Positions 17,901-25,371 of a DNA stretch of 35,833 bases are shown here, piece after piece. Each line of letters begins with the position of its first letter. Position 1 is the stretch's first letter. Location: contig JAEXQJ010000174.1 in assembly GCA_023438785.1 (NCBI GenBank), positions 1 through 35,833 of the forward strand, written 5' to 3'. The stretch is from Pseudomonadota bacterium (GTDB lineage Bacteria > Myxococcota_A > Polyangia > Fen-1088). The position numbers were made by a program, and so were the translations under genes. The notes under the pieces are model-generated. The model searched no databases, was not told the origin of the DNA, and was given only the letters and a program-made list of their open reading frames with translations.

Positions 17901-18041
17901 CCGGAGCGTCGGTACATGGACGTCCCGCACAGACTCTCGACGGCTGACGTGCTGTTGGCGGGAGGCCTGGCTACGCTGGCGCTGGCCGGATTGGCATGGG
18001 CGCTCAGACGCGGACGCGGGCGTGGCTGGTATGAGGGTTGA
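14931..18041 (+). CDS. FAD-linked 2-hydroxyacid (D-lactate/D-2-hydroxyglutarate-type) dehydrogenase fused to Fe-S and CCG domains, with C-terminal membrane helix
   Basis: 1036 residues, ATG 8 bp after the previous stop. Residues about 45-280 form a PCMH-type FAD domain (PRGGGTSLAGQ at 87-97, GGMIGNNSCG). A FAD-oxidase C-terminal domain follows, with GEHGDGQARG and the end mark DPDGRMNPGKV. A two-cluster ferredoxin-like domain has C-x5-C and MCP from C579, then CLSCKGCKGDCP from C639. Two cysteine-rich CCG domains are seen at LCCGRP (about 786) and GCCGMAG (about 910). This is the GlcD plus GlcF layout in one chain, as in YdiJ-like proteins. Unusually, it ends with a hydrophobic helix (about 1007-1025) and a basic tail, likely anchoring it to the inner membrane. 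It should oxidise a D-2-hydroxy acid to a 2-oxo acid and pass electrons to quinone. Substrate unknown. Confidence 0.9.
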   Translation: MHITGEERPGSQPRPSRPAELDVAALENDLRAQVRGEVRFDPGSRALYATDGSNYRQTPIGVVIPRDEDDVVATVAVCRRHGAPLLPRGGGTSLAGQCCNVAVVMDMSKYMNQVLGIDVGRQQARVQPGTILDDLRHAAEAHGLTFGPDPATHNHNTLGGMIGNNSCGIHSVMAAFAGTGPRTADNIDELDVLTYDGLRLRVGATSEAELEQIIQAGGRRGQIYRGLRTIRDRYADRIRERYPRIPRRVSGYNLDELLPERGFNVARALVGTEGTCVVVLEATARLIPNPAARSLLVLGYPDVYHAGDHIPEVMSHEPVGCEGIDDRLVSFMKTKGLRIENLSLLPSGNGWLMVEFGADSKGESDEKARRLMEALRRQGNAPSMKLFDNAEEEELLWKVRESGLGATAFVPGHPDSWPGWEDSAVPPDRVGEYLRKLRALFDKYEYECSLYGHLGQGCIHVRIDFGLTSEAGVKKYLAFIDEASDLVLALGGSCSGEHGDGQARGWLLPKMYGPELVQAFREFKALWDPDGRMNPGKVIDAYSPDQHLRLGPEYRPWKPDTYFKFIEDRGEFSRAALRCVSVGKCRRMEGGTMCPSFMVTREEMHSTRGRAHLLFEMMEQRTLKDGWNDAYVADALHLCLSCKGCKGDCPLNVDMATYKAEFLAHHYAHRLRPRSAYAFGLIFYWARLASHMPRLVNWITHTPGLRTVAKWVAGMAPEREIPPFADEPFTRWFRRRQAQTVPVPGRPQVLLWPDTFNNYFHPETAKAAVQVLEAAGHTVVIPDKWLCCGRPLYDYGMLKQAKKRLLHILKVLEPHIAAKTPMVGLEPSCVSVFRDEMVNLFPDDVRARRLQQQTYLLSEFLDEQGWEMPRLLRQAVVHGHCHHKAVLRMEAEQSLMKKLGLDVSEPDPGCCGMAGSFGFEKGDRYQVSMAVGERKLIPAVHDADKQALVVADGFSCREQIAQATDRQALHLAQVIKMAIDEGPAGPHGAYPERRYMDVPHRLSTADVLLAGGLATLALAGLAWALRRGRGRGWYEG

Positions 18042-18059
18042 ACCGAGGGAGGGCGTGAC

Positions 18060-19052
18060 ATGGTCGATGGACGCGAGGTCGTGGTTATAACGGGTGCCTC
18101 GGCGGGCGTGGGGCGGGCGGTTGCGCGTGAGTTCGGCAAGCGCAAAGCCCTGGTCGGGCTTCTGGCGCGGGGCCCCGAGGGCTTGGAGGGTGCGCAGCGA
18201 GACATCGAGGACCAGGGCGGCCGGGCCATCGTGTTGGCGACGGACGTGGCCCGGGCGGACCAGGTCGAACTGGCGGCGGCACAGGTGGAAGAGAAGCTGG
18301 GGCCCATCGACATCTGGGTGAACGACGCCATGACCTCCGTGTTCGCGCCGTTCTGGGACATGACGGCCGACGATTTCCGTCGCGTCACCGAGGTCACCTA
18401 TCTCGGTTTCGTCTACGGCACCATGGCGGCACTGAGGCGCATGCTGCCGCGCAACCGCGGCACCATCGTTCAGGTTGGCTCGGCTCTGGCCCGCCGGAGC
18501 ATCCCGCTTCAGTCGGCCTACTGCGGTGCTAAGCACGCCATCGTGGGTTTTACGGATTCCATCCGCTGCGAGCTGCACCATCGGCGCAGCCGCGTGCACA
18601 TGACCGTCGTGCACCTGCCGGCCATGAACACACCCCAGTTCGACTGGGTGAAGAACCTGCTGCCCCACGCGGCCCAGCCGGTGCCGCCCATTTACCAGCC
18701 CGAGGTGGCGGCTCGCGCAATCTACTGGGCTGCCCATCATCGGCGCCGCGAGGTGCAAGTGGGCCTGCCGACGGTGATGGCGATCCTGGGCAACAAGTTC
18801 ATTCCCGGGCTTCTCGATCGCTACCTGGGCCGAACCGGATTCTCCTCGCAGCAGACCTCCGAGCCGAATGAGCCCGGCCGACCCGACAACGTCTGGCAGC
18901 CGCTGCCCGGCGATCGAGGCGCCCAGGGGCGCTTTGCATCCCGGGCGCACCCGCGCAGTCCGCAAACCTGGATGAGTCTGCACCGAACCGGTCTGCTGGC
19001 GGCTGGTGTGGGCCTGTTGGCGGGCGGGCTGGCCATCCGGAACCGACTGTGA
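18060..19052 (+). CDS. Short-chain dehydrogenase/reductase with C-terminal membrane anchor
   Basis: 330 residues, longer than the usual 250 for classical SDRs. Residues 1-235 show the SDR core: cofactor loop TGASAGVG at 11-18, VNDAM at 87-91 in place of the usual NNAG, and S141, Y154 and K158 (YCGAK) as the catalytic set. A D62-V step and basic residues after strand 2 leave the NAD/NADP choice open. After the core comes a roughly 70-residue polar linker and a final hydrophobic helix with a basic end (LLAAGVGLLAGGLAIRNRL). This matches the C-terminal anchoring of the gene before it. Start ATG 18 bp after the dehydrogenase; the stop abuts the next ATG with no gap. Substrate unknown. Confidence 0.88.
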   Translation: MVDGREVVVITGASAGVGRAVAREFGKRKALVGLLARGPEGLEGAQRDIEDQGGRAIVLATDVARADQVELAAAQVEEKLGPIDIWVNDAMTSVFAPFWDMTADDFRRVTEVTYLGFVYGTMAALRRMLPRNRGTIVQVGSALARRSIPLQSAYCGAKHAIVGFTDSIRCELHHRRSRVHMTVVHLPAMNTPQFDWVKNLLPHAAQPVPPIYQPEVAARAIYWAAHHRRREVQVGLPTVMAILGNKFIPGLLDRYLGRTGFSSQQTSEPNEPGRPDNVWQPLPGDRGAQGRFASRAHPRSPQTWMSLHRTGLLAAGVGLLAGGLAIRNRL

Positions 19053-19790
19053 ATGAGCCCTGAGGCTGAGAAGGAATCCGGCCTCACCAGACCTGCCCCG
19101 GTACGTTTCACTTCGCTCTTTGCCTTGAGCTTCGTCGCCGGGTACGTGGATCTGGTTGGCTTCGTCGCGGCGGGCGTGTTTACGGGGCACATCACCGGCA
19201 ACCTGGCCGTCGCGGGCAGCGCGCTCGCTCGCCGACAAGTGGGCGACTGGCTGCGCGTGCTGGTGGTCCTGCCTGGGTTCGTGGGCGCCGTGGTCCTGGC
19301 TTCGGGCTTGGTCGATCTGGCTCATCGCCGGGGCCGAAGCGCGCTCGTCCGTTTGTTGATGGCCGAGACCGCGAGCCTCTTGCTCTTGATGTTGCTCGGG
19401 TTGCACATCCACTACGCGGGCGGTCCCACGCCGTGGGCCAAGGTGGCGTTGGTCGGCTGCAGCGTAACGGCCATGGCCATCCAGAACGTGACGACCGAAC
19501 TGGAGACTTCGCTGTCGACCACGACAGCCATGACGGTGAATCTGGCGCGCCTGACTCGCAAGCTGGTGGATTACGCGTGGATGCGGCACGGGCCTGCGCG
19601 CCACTCGGAACGCCGCGACCTCGTCCAGCTCGGATACTCGCTGGGCGGGTTCGTGACCGGTGCCGCCGTCGGCACGCTGCTGTTTGTGAAGCTGCACTAC
19701 TCGAGTCTATGTGCACCGTTTCTCCTGAGCGTCGTGGCAACGGCCACGGTGTGGCGCGAGCGCGGCCGGATGCGCAAGGTCGCGCCGTAG
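19053..19790 (+). CDS. DUF1275 (YoaK-family) membrane protein
   Basis: 245 residues; the ATG directly follows the SDR stop. Six or so hydrophobic segments and the family marks FVAGYVDLVGFVAAGVFTGHITGN near the start and a mid-chain AMAIQNVTTELETSLSTTTAMTVNL are seen (the first motif begins at about residue 27). DUF1275 proteins are common, poorly characterised inner-membrane proteins; a transport role is often assumed but I cannot support a substrate. Its place as last gene of the TPP/enolase/dehydrogenase operon hints at moving that pathway's acid. It converges on the CLC gene with only 14 bp between stops. Confidence 0.85.
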   Translation: MSPEAEKESGLTRPAPVRFTSLFALSFVAGYVDLVGFVAAGVFTGHITGNLAVAGSALARRQVGDWLRVLVVLPGFVGAVVLASGLVDLAHRRGRSALVRLLMAETASLLLLMLLGLHIHYAGGPTPWAKVALVGCSVTAMAIQNVTTELETSLSTTTAMTVNLARLTRKLVDYAWMRHGPARHSERRDLVQLGYSLGGFVTGAAVGTLLFVKLHYSSLCAPFLLSVVATATVWRERGRMRKVAP

Positions 19791-19804
19791 CCGGGGCAGG
19801 TGTC

Positions 19805-21595
19805 TCAATCGGCGAGGAGGCCCAGCGACTCGGCCATCGAATCGGTGACGTGCTCTTTCGAGATCCACCCGGTTATGGCGTCCGGCGAGTCGGTGGACCC
19901 CACCGAAACCAGGAAGACCTCGACCCGCTTGCTCCGGACGGCGCGGAGGATCTCAACCAGTTCGGTCCGCTCTCCAATGATCTGGAAACGGGGGTGGGCG
20001 ACTTCGGCCAGCTTGGTGTTCCCGGGTGCCTGGGCGAGGGCGCAGCACAGGCCTGCTTGGCTCAGGACGCCGCGGATGCGCCCGCCCTCCACGACGGCCA
20101 AGCAGAGCTCGGTGGCCACGGGGCCGAGGTGTGCCTTTGCCTCCGCGAGCGAAAGCGCGCCGGGCAGGAGTGTCACGTGGGGCCGCTTGAGATCGCGCGC
20201 GGACTTGGTTGACGAAATGTCGGCCTGGAGTGCCTCGGGGACCGGATGCCCGCGTCGGGCCAGCTTCATGGTGTAGATGCTCTCGCGCACCAGCAGCCGC
20301 CGGACGCCATAGCTCACCGCCACGGTGAGGGTCATGGGCACGACCACGCTGTAGTCGCGGGTCATCTCGAAGATCATGAGCAGCGCGGTGGTGGAGGCGC
20401 CGGTCGTGCCAGCCACCATGCCCGCCATTCCGACCACGGCGAACCCCGTCGGGACGAGGTCGAATTGTGGAAAGGCCCGGAGGAGCAGGGTCCCAAAGGC
20501 TCCGCCTAAAGTGGACCCCATGAAGAGCGCCGGCGAGAAGACGCCGCCCGAGCCCCCCGAGCCCAGAGTCAGGCAGGTCGCAAGCAGCTTACAAACGAAA
20601 AGCAAAAGGAGAAAAGCAGAGGCGGTGAGGCGTCCCGTGAGGACATCCTGCACGGTCGCGTAGCCTATGCCGGCGACGAAGTAGTGTCCCCCGAGTCTCA
20701 GGAACCCATACATCCCCACGCCCACTAGGGCCATGGCCGCTATGTGGCGGCTGAAATAGCCGCCGGGGACCCTCCGTTCGAAGAAGTCCTCTGCGGCGTA
20801 CAGGGACCGTATGAAGAGGGCGGAGGCCCCACCCACCAGCAAGCCAAGCACGAGGTAAGCCGGAAGCTCGATCGGGTTTGTGGCCCGAAAATAGGGCTGC
20901 TCGAGTGCGGGGATGGAAAACGAGGGGCCGACCCCGAATGCGAGCCGTCCCACGGTGGTCGCGGCGGCGGAGGAGAGTGCCACCGGCACCAGCGTCCGCA
21001 CGCTCACCTCGTGCAAGAGCAACTCGGCCGCGAAGAGCACACCGCCCAAGGGCGTATTGAACGTCGCCGCGATGCCGCCCGCGCCCCCGGCGGCGATGAG
21101 GGTCACGCGTTGCCAAGCGGGAATGCGCAGGAGCTGACCCACGGTCGAGCTGAAGGCCGCGGCAATCTGAATGATCGGCCCCTCACGCCCCACGGAGCCG
21201 CCGCTGCCGATGCTAATGGCCGAGGCCACGGCCTTCACGGCGGCTACCACGGGCCGAATGATTCCGCGGCCGTAGTAGATGGCATCCATGACCTCGGGCA
21301 CGCCGTGCCCCTTGGCCTCGGGGGCGAAACGGGTGACCAGGAAGGCCACCGCTGCCGCACCAAGCACGGGAGCCAGAATGACCCACGGACCCCACGGGCC
21401 GGGCGAGGTGTGCAGGTTGGCGTCGTATGAAAACGAGAACCGGCCAAGGAAGAACAGATTGTGGAAGAGGGCGATGAGGCCACGCAGGACGATGGCCCCC
21501 AGCCCCGCCCCCAGTCCCGCCAAGCTGGCCAGAATCCACAGGATGCCCGCTGGAACGGCTTCTCTGGCATGGCGACGATGGGCGTCCGCGCGCAC
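19805..21595 (-). CDS. CLC-family chloride channel or Cl-/H+ antiporter with C-terminal CBS-like domains
   Basis: 596 residues from a GTG start. The CLC core (about residues 15-430) has the selectivity-filter stretches: GHGVPEV in place of the usual GSGIP, GREGP with the gating Glu, GGSGGVFSPALF, and the late helix holding the intracellular Glu region near FNTPLGGVLFAAE. A cytoplasmic tail (about 435-596) contains two CBS-like repeats that bind nucleotides in other CLCs. The GHGVP variant places it in the bacterial subgroup that carries His instead of the filter Ser; anion choice in that group may differ from chloride. Start codon is uncertain because no strong ribosome site is visible. Divergent from the DUF4396 gene, convergent with DUF1275. 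Confidence 0.9.
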   Translation of the reverse strand: MRADAHRRHAREAVPAGILWILASLAGLGAGLGAIVLRGLIALFHNLFFLGRFSFSYDANLHTSPGPWGPWVILAPVLGAAAVAFLVTRFAPEAKGHGVPEVMDAIYYGRGIIRPVVAAVKAVASAISIGSGGSVGREGPIIQIAAAFSSTVGQLLRIPAWQRVTLIAAGGAGGIAATFNTPLGGVLFAAELLLHEVSVRTLVPVALSSAAATTVGRLAFGVGPSFSIPALEQPYFRATNPIELPAYLVLGLLVGGASALFIRSLYAAEDFFERRVPGGYFSRHIAAMALVGVGMYGFLRLGGHYFVAGIGYATVQDVLTGRLTASAFLLLLFVCKLLATCLTLGSGGSGGVFSPALFMGSTLGGAFGTLLLRAFPQFDLVPTGFAVVGMAGMVAGTTGASTTALLMIFEMTRDYSVVVPMTLTVAVSYGVRRLLVRESIYTMKLARRGHPVPEALQADISSTKSARDLKRPHVTLLPGALSLAEAKAHLGPVATELCLAVVEGGRIRGVLSQAGLCCALAQAPGNTKLAEVAHPRFQIIGERTELVEILRAVRSKRVEVFLVSVGSTDSPDAITGWISKEHVTDSMAESLGLLAD

Positions 21596-21840
21596 CGGCG
21601 ATTCACCTCGGCCCCATCTCGACGAGGACCGCTCCGTCTGCTGGGCTGCGGCTCATGACTCACCGTCCGCGGCGGCAGGGCGTGCGGAGGAGCCTGCGCC
21701 GGGACGCACGTCCTGCGCGGGTTGAGCGGGCCACGGCCTCACAGCCGACAAGGTATGTGCGGCCTCACGCGAAGCCACGGGCCGCGAATCGCGTCGAACG
21801 GCCAATGGGCATCCGCTACTCTGCTGGGAGGGGAGGCAGC

Positions 21841-22536
21841 ATGCCGGGGTGGCTAACTGTTCTGGCGGCGGTTTCGTTGGTGACGGGCGGACTCTGCGCC
21901 GTGGTGATCGCGGTCGACCTGCTGAACGGCCACGCCCAGAAGATGTGGATCATGAACCTCGTCTGGCCCATCACGGCGCTGTGGTCGGGGCCCTTCGGCC
22001 TGTGGGCGTACTTCCAATTTGGTCGCCCCTCGGCGAAGGACGCCATGATGGCAGCGCAGGCGCGGGGGCTGCCACCGCCCGCCGCACGCCAGGCGTTTCC
22101 GATCCTTGTCGGGAAGGGGGCCACTCACTGTGGCGCGGGTTGCATGCTGGGCGACCTCGGGGCCGAGTGGTTTTCCCTGGCTCTGCCGCTGTCGCTCTTC
22201 GGCCGGAAGATCTTCGGCACCTGGGTCTATGACTTCATATTGGCTTTCGCCTTCGGGATCGCCTTCCAGTACTTCACGATCAAGCCGATGAGGAAGCTCT
22301 CCACAGGTCAGGGGGTCCTTGCCGCTCTGAAGGCCGACGCGCTCAGCCTTTCGGCATGGCAGCTCGGGATGTATGGCTGGATGGCCATGGCGACCTTCGT
22401 CGTCTTTGGGACCGAACTGGAAAAGACCGATCCCGTGTTCTGGTTCATGATGCAAATCGCGATGCTGTTCGGACTCTTGAGCAGCTACCCGGTCAACGGG
22501 TGGCTCATTCGCTGGGGTATCAAGGAGCGCATGTGA
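21841..22536 (+). CDS. DUF4396 membrane protein
   Basis: 231 residues from ATG 21841, chosen because GGGAGGGGAGG lies just upstream; the frame stays open further 5' without a plausible signal. The protein has an N-terminal helix pair, a short cytoplasmic stretch, and four more helices. The mark GKGATHCGAGCMLGD (about residues 92-106) has one His and two Cys in a row before a helix, typical of DUF4396. Such a cluster could bind a metal such as copper or zinc, but the family's function is not known to me. The last helices contain a conserved WQLGMYGWMA stretch. It stands alone between CLC and the convergent small membrane proteins. Confidence 0.75.
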   Translation: MPGWLTVLAAVSLVTGGLCAVVIAVDLLNGHAQKMWIMNLVWPITALWSGPFGLWAYFQFGRPSAKDAMMAAQARGLPPPAARQAFPILVGKGATHCGAGCMLGDLGAEWFSLALPLSLFGRKIFGTWVYDFILAFAFGIAFQYFTIKPMRKLSTGQGVLAALKADALSLSAWQLGMYGWMAMATFVVFGTELEKTDPVFWFMMQIAMLFGLLSSYPVNGWLIRWGIKERM

Positions 22537-22562
22537 CTCGGAGATGGGTCGCCCGCTAGATC

Positions 22563-22604
22563 GAGGCGCGCGCCGGCCTCGGTGAAGCGGCCGCCGCGCG
22601 CCTC
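22563..22604. terminator. Strong hairpin between convergent genes, probable bidirectional terminator
   Basis: Arms at 22563-22577 and 22590-22604 pair over 14 of 15 positions (one mismatch) around a 12-base loop. It fills the 78-bp gap between the ends of the DUF4396 gene (+) and the repeat membrane protein gene (-). No T run follows on either side. Confidence 0.55.
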
Positions 22605-22614
22605 ACAGAAGCGC

Positions 22615-23292
22615 CTACGCCTTGAGGGCGCTGCCCGCGCGAGCCCCCATGCTGGATCCGGCCAGGAACGTCGAGGCACCCAGTGCCAGCACGGCGACCA
22701 GGAGCATGGTCATGTGAGCGGCGGGCGCCACGCCCACCAGGACCAGAATGGCCAGCACGATCGCGCCGGCGCCCGTGAACACCTCCGCCCCGGCGGAGGC
22801 ACGCACGCTTTCGTTGGCCACACGCCGGACGCGTTCATCCTCCCCGGACGCGGCCAAGGCAGTCATGCGAGCCGTGGCGCCCGCGCCCAGCAGGACGGCC
22901 CCGCCGAGGGCGATGATCGCCACCGCGAAGAGCGTAATCGACGCGCTCGAGGCGAGCCCGATGATCGCCAGGGCCACGGCCGCGGCTCCACCCAGGAGTT
23001 GAACGCTGGCGCTGCCCGTTGCCTCACGCATGGTGGTTGCGCTTTCGCGGCCGGTCAGGGCGCCGTACTCCGTCATGAGGGCCCCGCCCTCGAGCAGCAC
23101 ACCCCCGCCCACGGCCAGCAGCGAGATGCCCACCATCCAGAGGGGCGCCAAGCCCACCAGGCCCAGGATCGGCAGGACCACGCCAGCCGCGCCAGCTAGC
23201 CCCTCCAGTGTGGAAGTGCTCGCGACCACCTGTTCAGCTCGTCGCAAGCGTCCCTGTTGCAGGTCGCTCATTGTGGGATCTCCAACTGCCAT
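22615..23292 (-). CDS. Integral membrane protein with three tandem two-helix repeats (unknown function)
   Basis: 225 residues; ATG 23292 is chosen for its GGAGG site 7 bp upstream (an ATG seven codons later, with a weaker GGAG, is the alternative). I do not recognise a family. Three internal repeats, at about 34-82, 101-149 and 174-220, each begin GAxxVxLxI and run through two hydrophobic segments with an AIIALGGAVLLxxG-like core, giving six helices. The linkers are short and polar (RESATTMREATG; GEDERVRRVANESVRAS), the second rich in charge. It follows the SPW-repeat gene with 43 bp between, so the two are probably one transcript. Confidence 0.7.
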   Translation of the reverse strand: MAVGDPTMSDLQQGRLRRAEQVVASTSTLEGLAGAAGVVLPILGLVGLAPLWMVGISLLAVGGGVLLEGGALMTEYGALTGRESATTMREATGSASVQLLGGAAAVALAIIGLASSASITLFAVAIIALGGAVLLGAGATARMTALAASGEDERVRRVANESVRASAGAEVFTGAGAIVLAILVLVGVAPAAHMTMLLVAVLALGASTFLAGSSMGARAGSALKA

Positions 23293-23335
23293 GATCGCAC
23301 CTCCGTCTATAGGATCTCCGCCAGCCAGGGTGGGT

Positions 23336-23665
23336 TCAGCGTCGCGGGCCTCCTGCCATCGCCCTGCGGGCGAATCGCCCCGGTGTCAGCGCCAGCGCGA
23401 AAACTACAATCGCCAGGATGCAGTTGTGCCACACGGTCCCCATCTCGGCTCTGGGTAGGAACAGCGTCGAGAAGAACAGCCACAGCGCTGCGAGGGCGGT
23501 GCCGATGCGGAAGCCTGCGTAGACACCTGCCAGGAGCGCCAGACCCACGATGATGATGCCCAGAATCCAGGTGTTGCGAAACTGCGCCGCGCTGTGGTGC
23601 CACACGAATGCCGAGATGAACAGCCACGCACCCAGAATCACATTTGCCCAGCGAGCCGTGCTCAT
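23336..23665 (-). CDS. SPW-repeat small membrane protein
   Basis: 109 residues from ATG 23665, picked because GGAGAGGAGG precedes it; a longer reading to 23710 has no such signal. Four hydrophobic segments form two copies of a two-helix unit. The unit GAWLFISAFVWHHSA...WILGIIIVGLALLAG matches the SPW repeat family, with SAF in place of SPW in the first copy, and a second, weaker copy at GTALAALWLFFSTLFLP. Function of SPW proteins is not established. It is the first gene of a two-gene minus-strand unit that diverges from the phosphate porin. Confidence 0.75.
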   Translation of the reverse strand: MSTARWANVILGAWLFISAFVWHHSAAQFRNTWILGIIIVGLALLAGVYAGFRIGTALAALWLFFSTLFLPRAEMGTVWHNCILAIVVFALALTPGRFARRAMAGGPRR

Positions 23666-23949
23666 GTGGCCCTCCTCTCCGACGGTGCAGCGGCCCTGTC
23701 GCACGTGCAAGGGCTGGAGCGGCAGTGGCAGAGGCGCGGTCTATTCGCCTTGTTGTCGGGGATCGGCGAGGCCAGACTGTGGCCCCGGTCGCCCTCAGCG
23801 ACGGATGCAAGCCACCGAGCTCGCACGCCGTGAGCGCCGAGCGCGCGCGCCCGCCAGATGCCTCGCCCTTTTCCCGGTCCGGCGGCCGGAGCGGAGCGGC
23901 GCTGAGCGGCTGCGACCTCGGTTGCTCCCGTCGCGAATTTCACAGTGTC
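23666..23949. other. Divergent intergenic region (333 bp gap to porin gene)
   Basis: Noncoding stretch between the SPW gene (-) and the porin gene (+). It should hold both promoters. Apart from the Pho-box-like repeats at its right end (listed separately), I see no clear sigma-70 boxes, RNA gene or repeat. GC-rich inverted runs around 23895-23925 are too short to call. Confidence 0.5.
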
Positions 23950-23980
23950 GTCGCGAGCGCGTCACCTGTTCGTCACGAAA
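23950..23980 (+). promoter_or_regulatory. Pho-box-like tandem repeat upstream of the phosphate porin gene
   Basis: GTCGC, GTCAC and GTCAC begin at 23950, 23961 and 23972, exactly 11 bp apart, the second and third flanked by CCTGTTC and GAAACG. PhoB sites are tandem 11-bp units (CTGTCAT-type 7-mer plus 4 bp), so this is a good PhoB-type operator. The same pattern stands before pstC. It ends only 18 bp from the porin ATG. Confidence 0.6.
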
Positions 23981-23998
23981 CGTCCGCATGGTGAGCGC

Positions 23999-25351
23999 AT
24001 GCAAAACAGGACCAAGACGACGTTCGTACTGCTTGCGCTGCTGGCGCCCTCGCTGGCCAGCGCACAGGTTCCCGAGCCCACGCCACCCGCTGCGGTGGCC
24101 ACTCCCGCGCCCTCACCCGATCCCGCACCCGCGCCCGAGGCCGCGGCGGCACCCGCGCCCGCGCCGGCCGAGCCCGCGATGGAGGAACGGGTGGCGGGGA
24201 TGGAGAGCAAGCTGGCAGGCGTCGAGGAGAATCTGGCTGTCACCCAGGCCACGCTGGACGGGTTGAAGAAGCTCAAGGTGAGTGGCTTCATCCAGGCGCG
24301 CTTCGAGGCGCGACAGGACGCGGCCAACGGTGCCACAGCCGACACCAAGGGCACGCTGACCGCCAACCCCTCAGATCGCTTCTTGGTCAAGCGCGCGTAC
24401 CTCAAGACGGTGTACGCGGGACAAAACGCCGAGTACCTGCTGCAGTTCGACGGCGCCGATGGGTTCAGCCTGAAAGACGCGGAGGCGACCTTCGTGGACA
24501 CCTGGACGCCCTTCCAATTCCGCCTGTCGGTGGGTCAGTTCAAGTTGCCCTTCGGCCACGAGATTCTGCAGTCGGACACGGACCGCGAGCTGCCCGAGCG
24601 CTCGCTCATCATCGGCAGCAAGGGTTACTTCGAGGGTGAACGCGACCGAGGTGTGCGCCTGCAGGCGCGCTACGAATTCCTGCGTTTGGCGGTGGCGTTG
24701 GTCAACGGCAACGGCATCAAGGACAAGACCTACGGCACGACCGATCCGACGAAGTCTAAGGATGTGGTCGGCCGCTTGGGTGCGGACTTTGGTTTCATCG
24801 TGGGCGGGCTGTCGGGCTACTACGGACGTGGCGGCCTCGAAACCACGGGCGCGGCGGCGAGCGATGCGACGGCCACCGCGGGCACGGTGAAGTACGGCGT
24901 CTATAAGCGCGTGCGCCTGGGTGCTGATGTGCAGACGTACGTCGACGTGCCCAGCGTGGGCGGCCTGGCGCTCAAGGGCGAGGTGATCTGGGGCAAGGAC
25001 ACCTCCATCGACGAGACGGTGAACGGCGTGGCGGCGGCGGCCAACCCCTGCAAGACGGCGGCGAAGCTGGGCTGGATTCTCACCGCCTCGCAGAACGTGG
25101 GCGACAGCTTCGGCGTGGCGGTGCGCCTGGATCAGCTCGATCCCAGCCTCAAGGGCGCGCTCGACGGGGGCTGCGCGGACACCACGGTGAGGGCGCATGC
25201 GGATGCGGATCGCATTACGACCCTGGGCGGCGCGTTGCTGTACCACGTGTCGAACAATCTGAAGCTGACGCTCGCCTACGAGCATCCCTGGGAGCAGGGC
25301 AAGACCAAAGACAACGATGTGTTCACTGCGCAACTACAGGCGCGGTTCTAG
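23999..25351 (+). CDS. Phosphate-selective porin, OprP/OprO family
   Basis: 450 residues. A Sec signal peptide ends at about 22 (LASA). A Pro/Ala-rich linker (about 24-60) and a coiled-coil segment (about 62-92, ERVAGMESKLAGVEENL and onward) follow, then the beta-barrel (93 to the end). The barrel starts KVSGFIQARFEAR and holds the family's FLVKRAYLK, FRLSVGQFKLPFGHE and ERSLIIGSKGYF stretches; it ends in the aromatic F (LQARF) expected for outer-membrane insertion. This porin should let phosphate or other oxyanions across the outer membrane as a trimer, with the coiled coil as a periplasmic stalk. It is followed 20 bp later by pstS and preceded by Pho-box repeats, so it is probably phosphate-starvation induced. 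Anion specificity is inferred from context. Confidence 0.85.
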   Translation: MQNRTKTTFVLLALLAPSLASAQVPEPTPPAAVATPAPSPDPAPAPEAAAAPAPAPAEPAMEERVAGMESKLAGVEENLAVTQATLDGLKKLKVSGFIQARFEARQDAANGATADTKGTLTANPSDRFLVKRAYLKTVYAGQNAEYLLQFDGADGFSLKDAEATFVDTWTPFQFRLSVGQFKLPFGHEILQSDTDRELPERSLIIGSKGYFEGERDRGVRLQARYEFLRLAVALVNGNGIKDKTYGTTDPTKSKDVVGRLGADFGFIVGGLSGYYGRGGLETTGAAASDATATAGTVKYGVYKRVRLGADVQTYVDVPSVGGLALKGEVIWGKDTSIDETVNGVAAAANPCKTAAKLGWILTASQNVGDSFGVAVRLDQLDPSLKGALDGGCADTTVRAHADADRITTLGGALLYHVSNNLKLTLAYEHPWEQGKTKDNDVFTAQLQARF

Positions 25352-25371
25352 CAGAAGGAAGGAGAAGGAAC

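Noticed and set aside
17448..19697. 749-codon open frame on the minus strand
   Set aside because: Antisense to the dehydrogenase, SDR and DUF1275 genes; no family motif and no start signal.
21794..21822. TCGAAC with 17-bp spacing to TACTCT as a promoter before DUF4396
   Set aside because: Both hexamers are far from consensus; the spacing alone is not enough.
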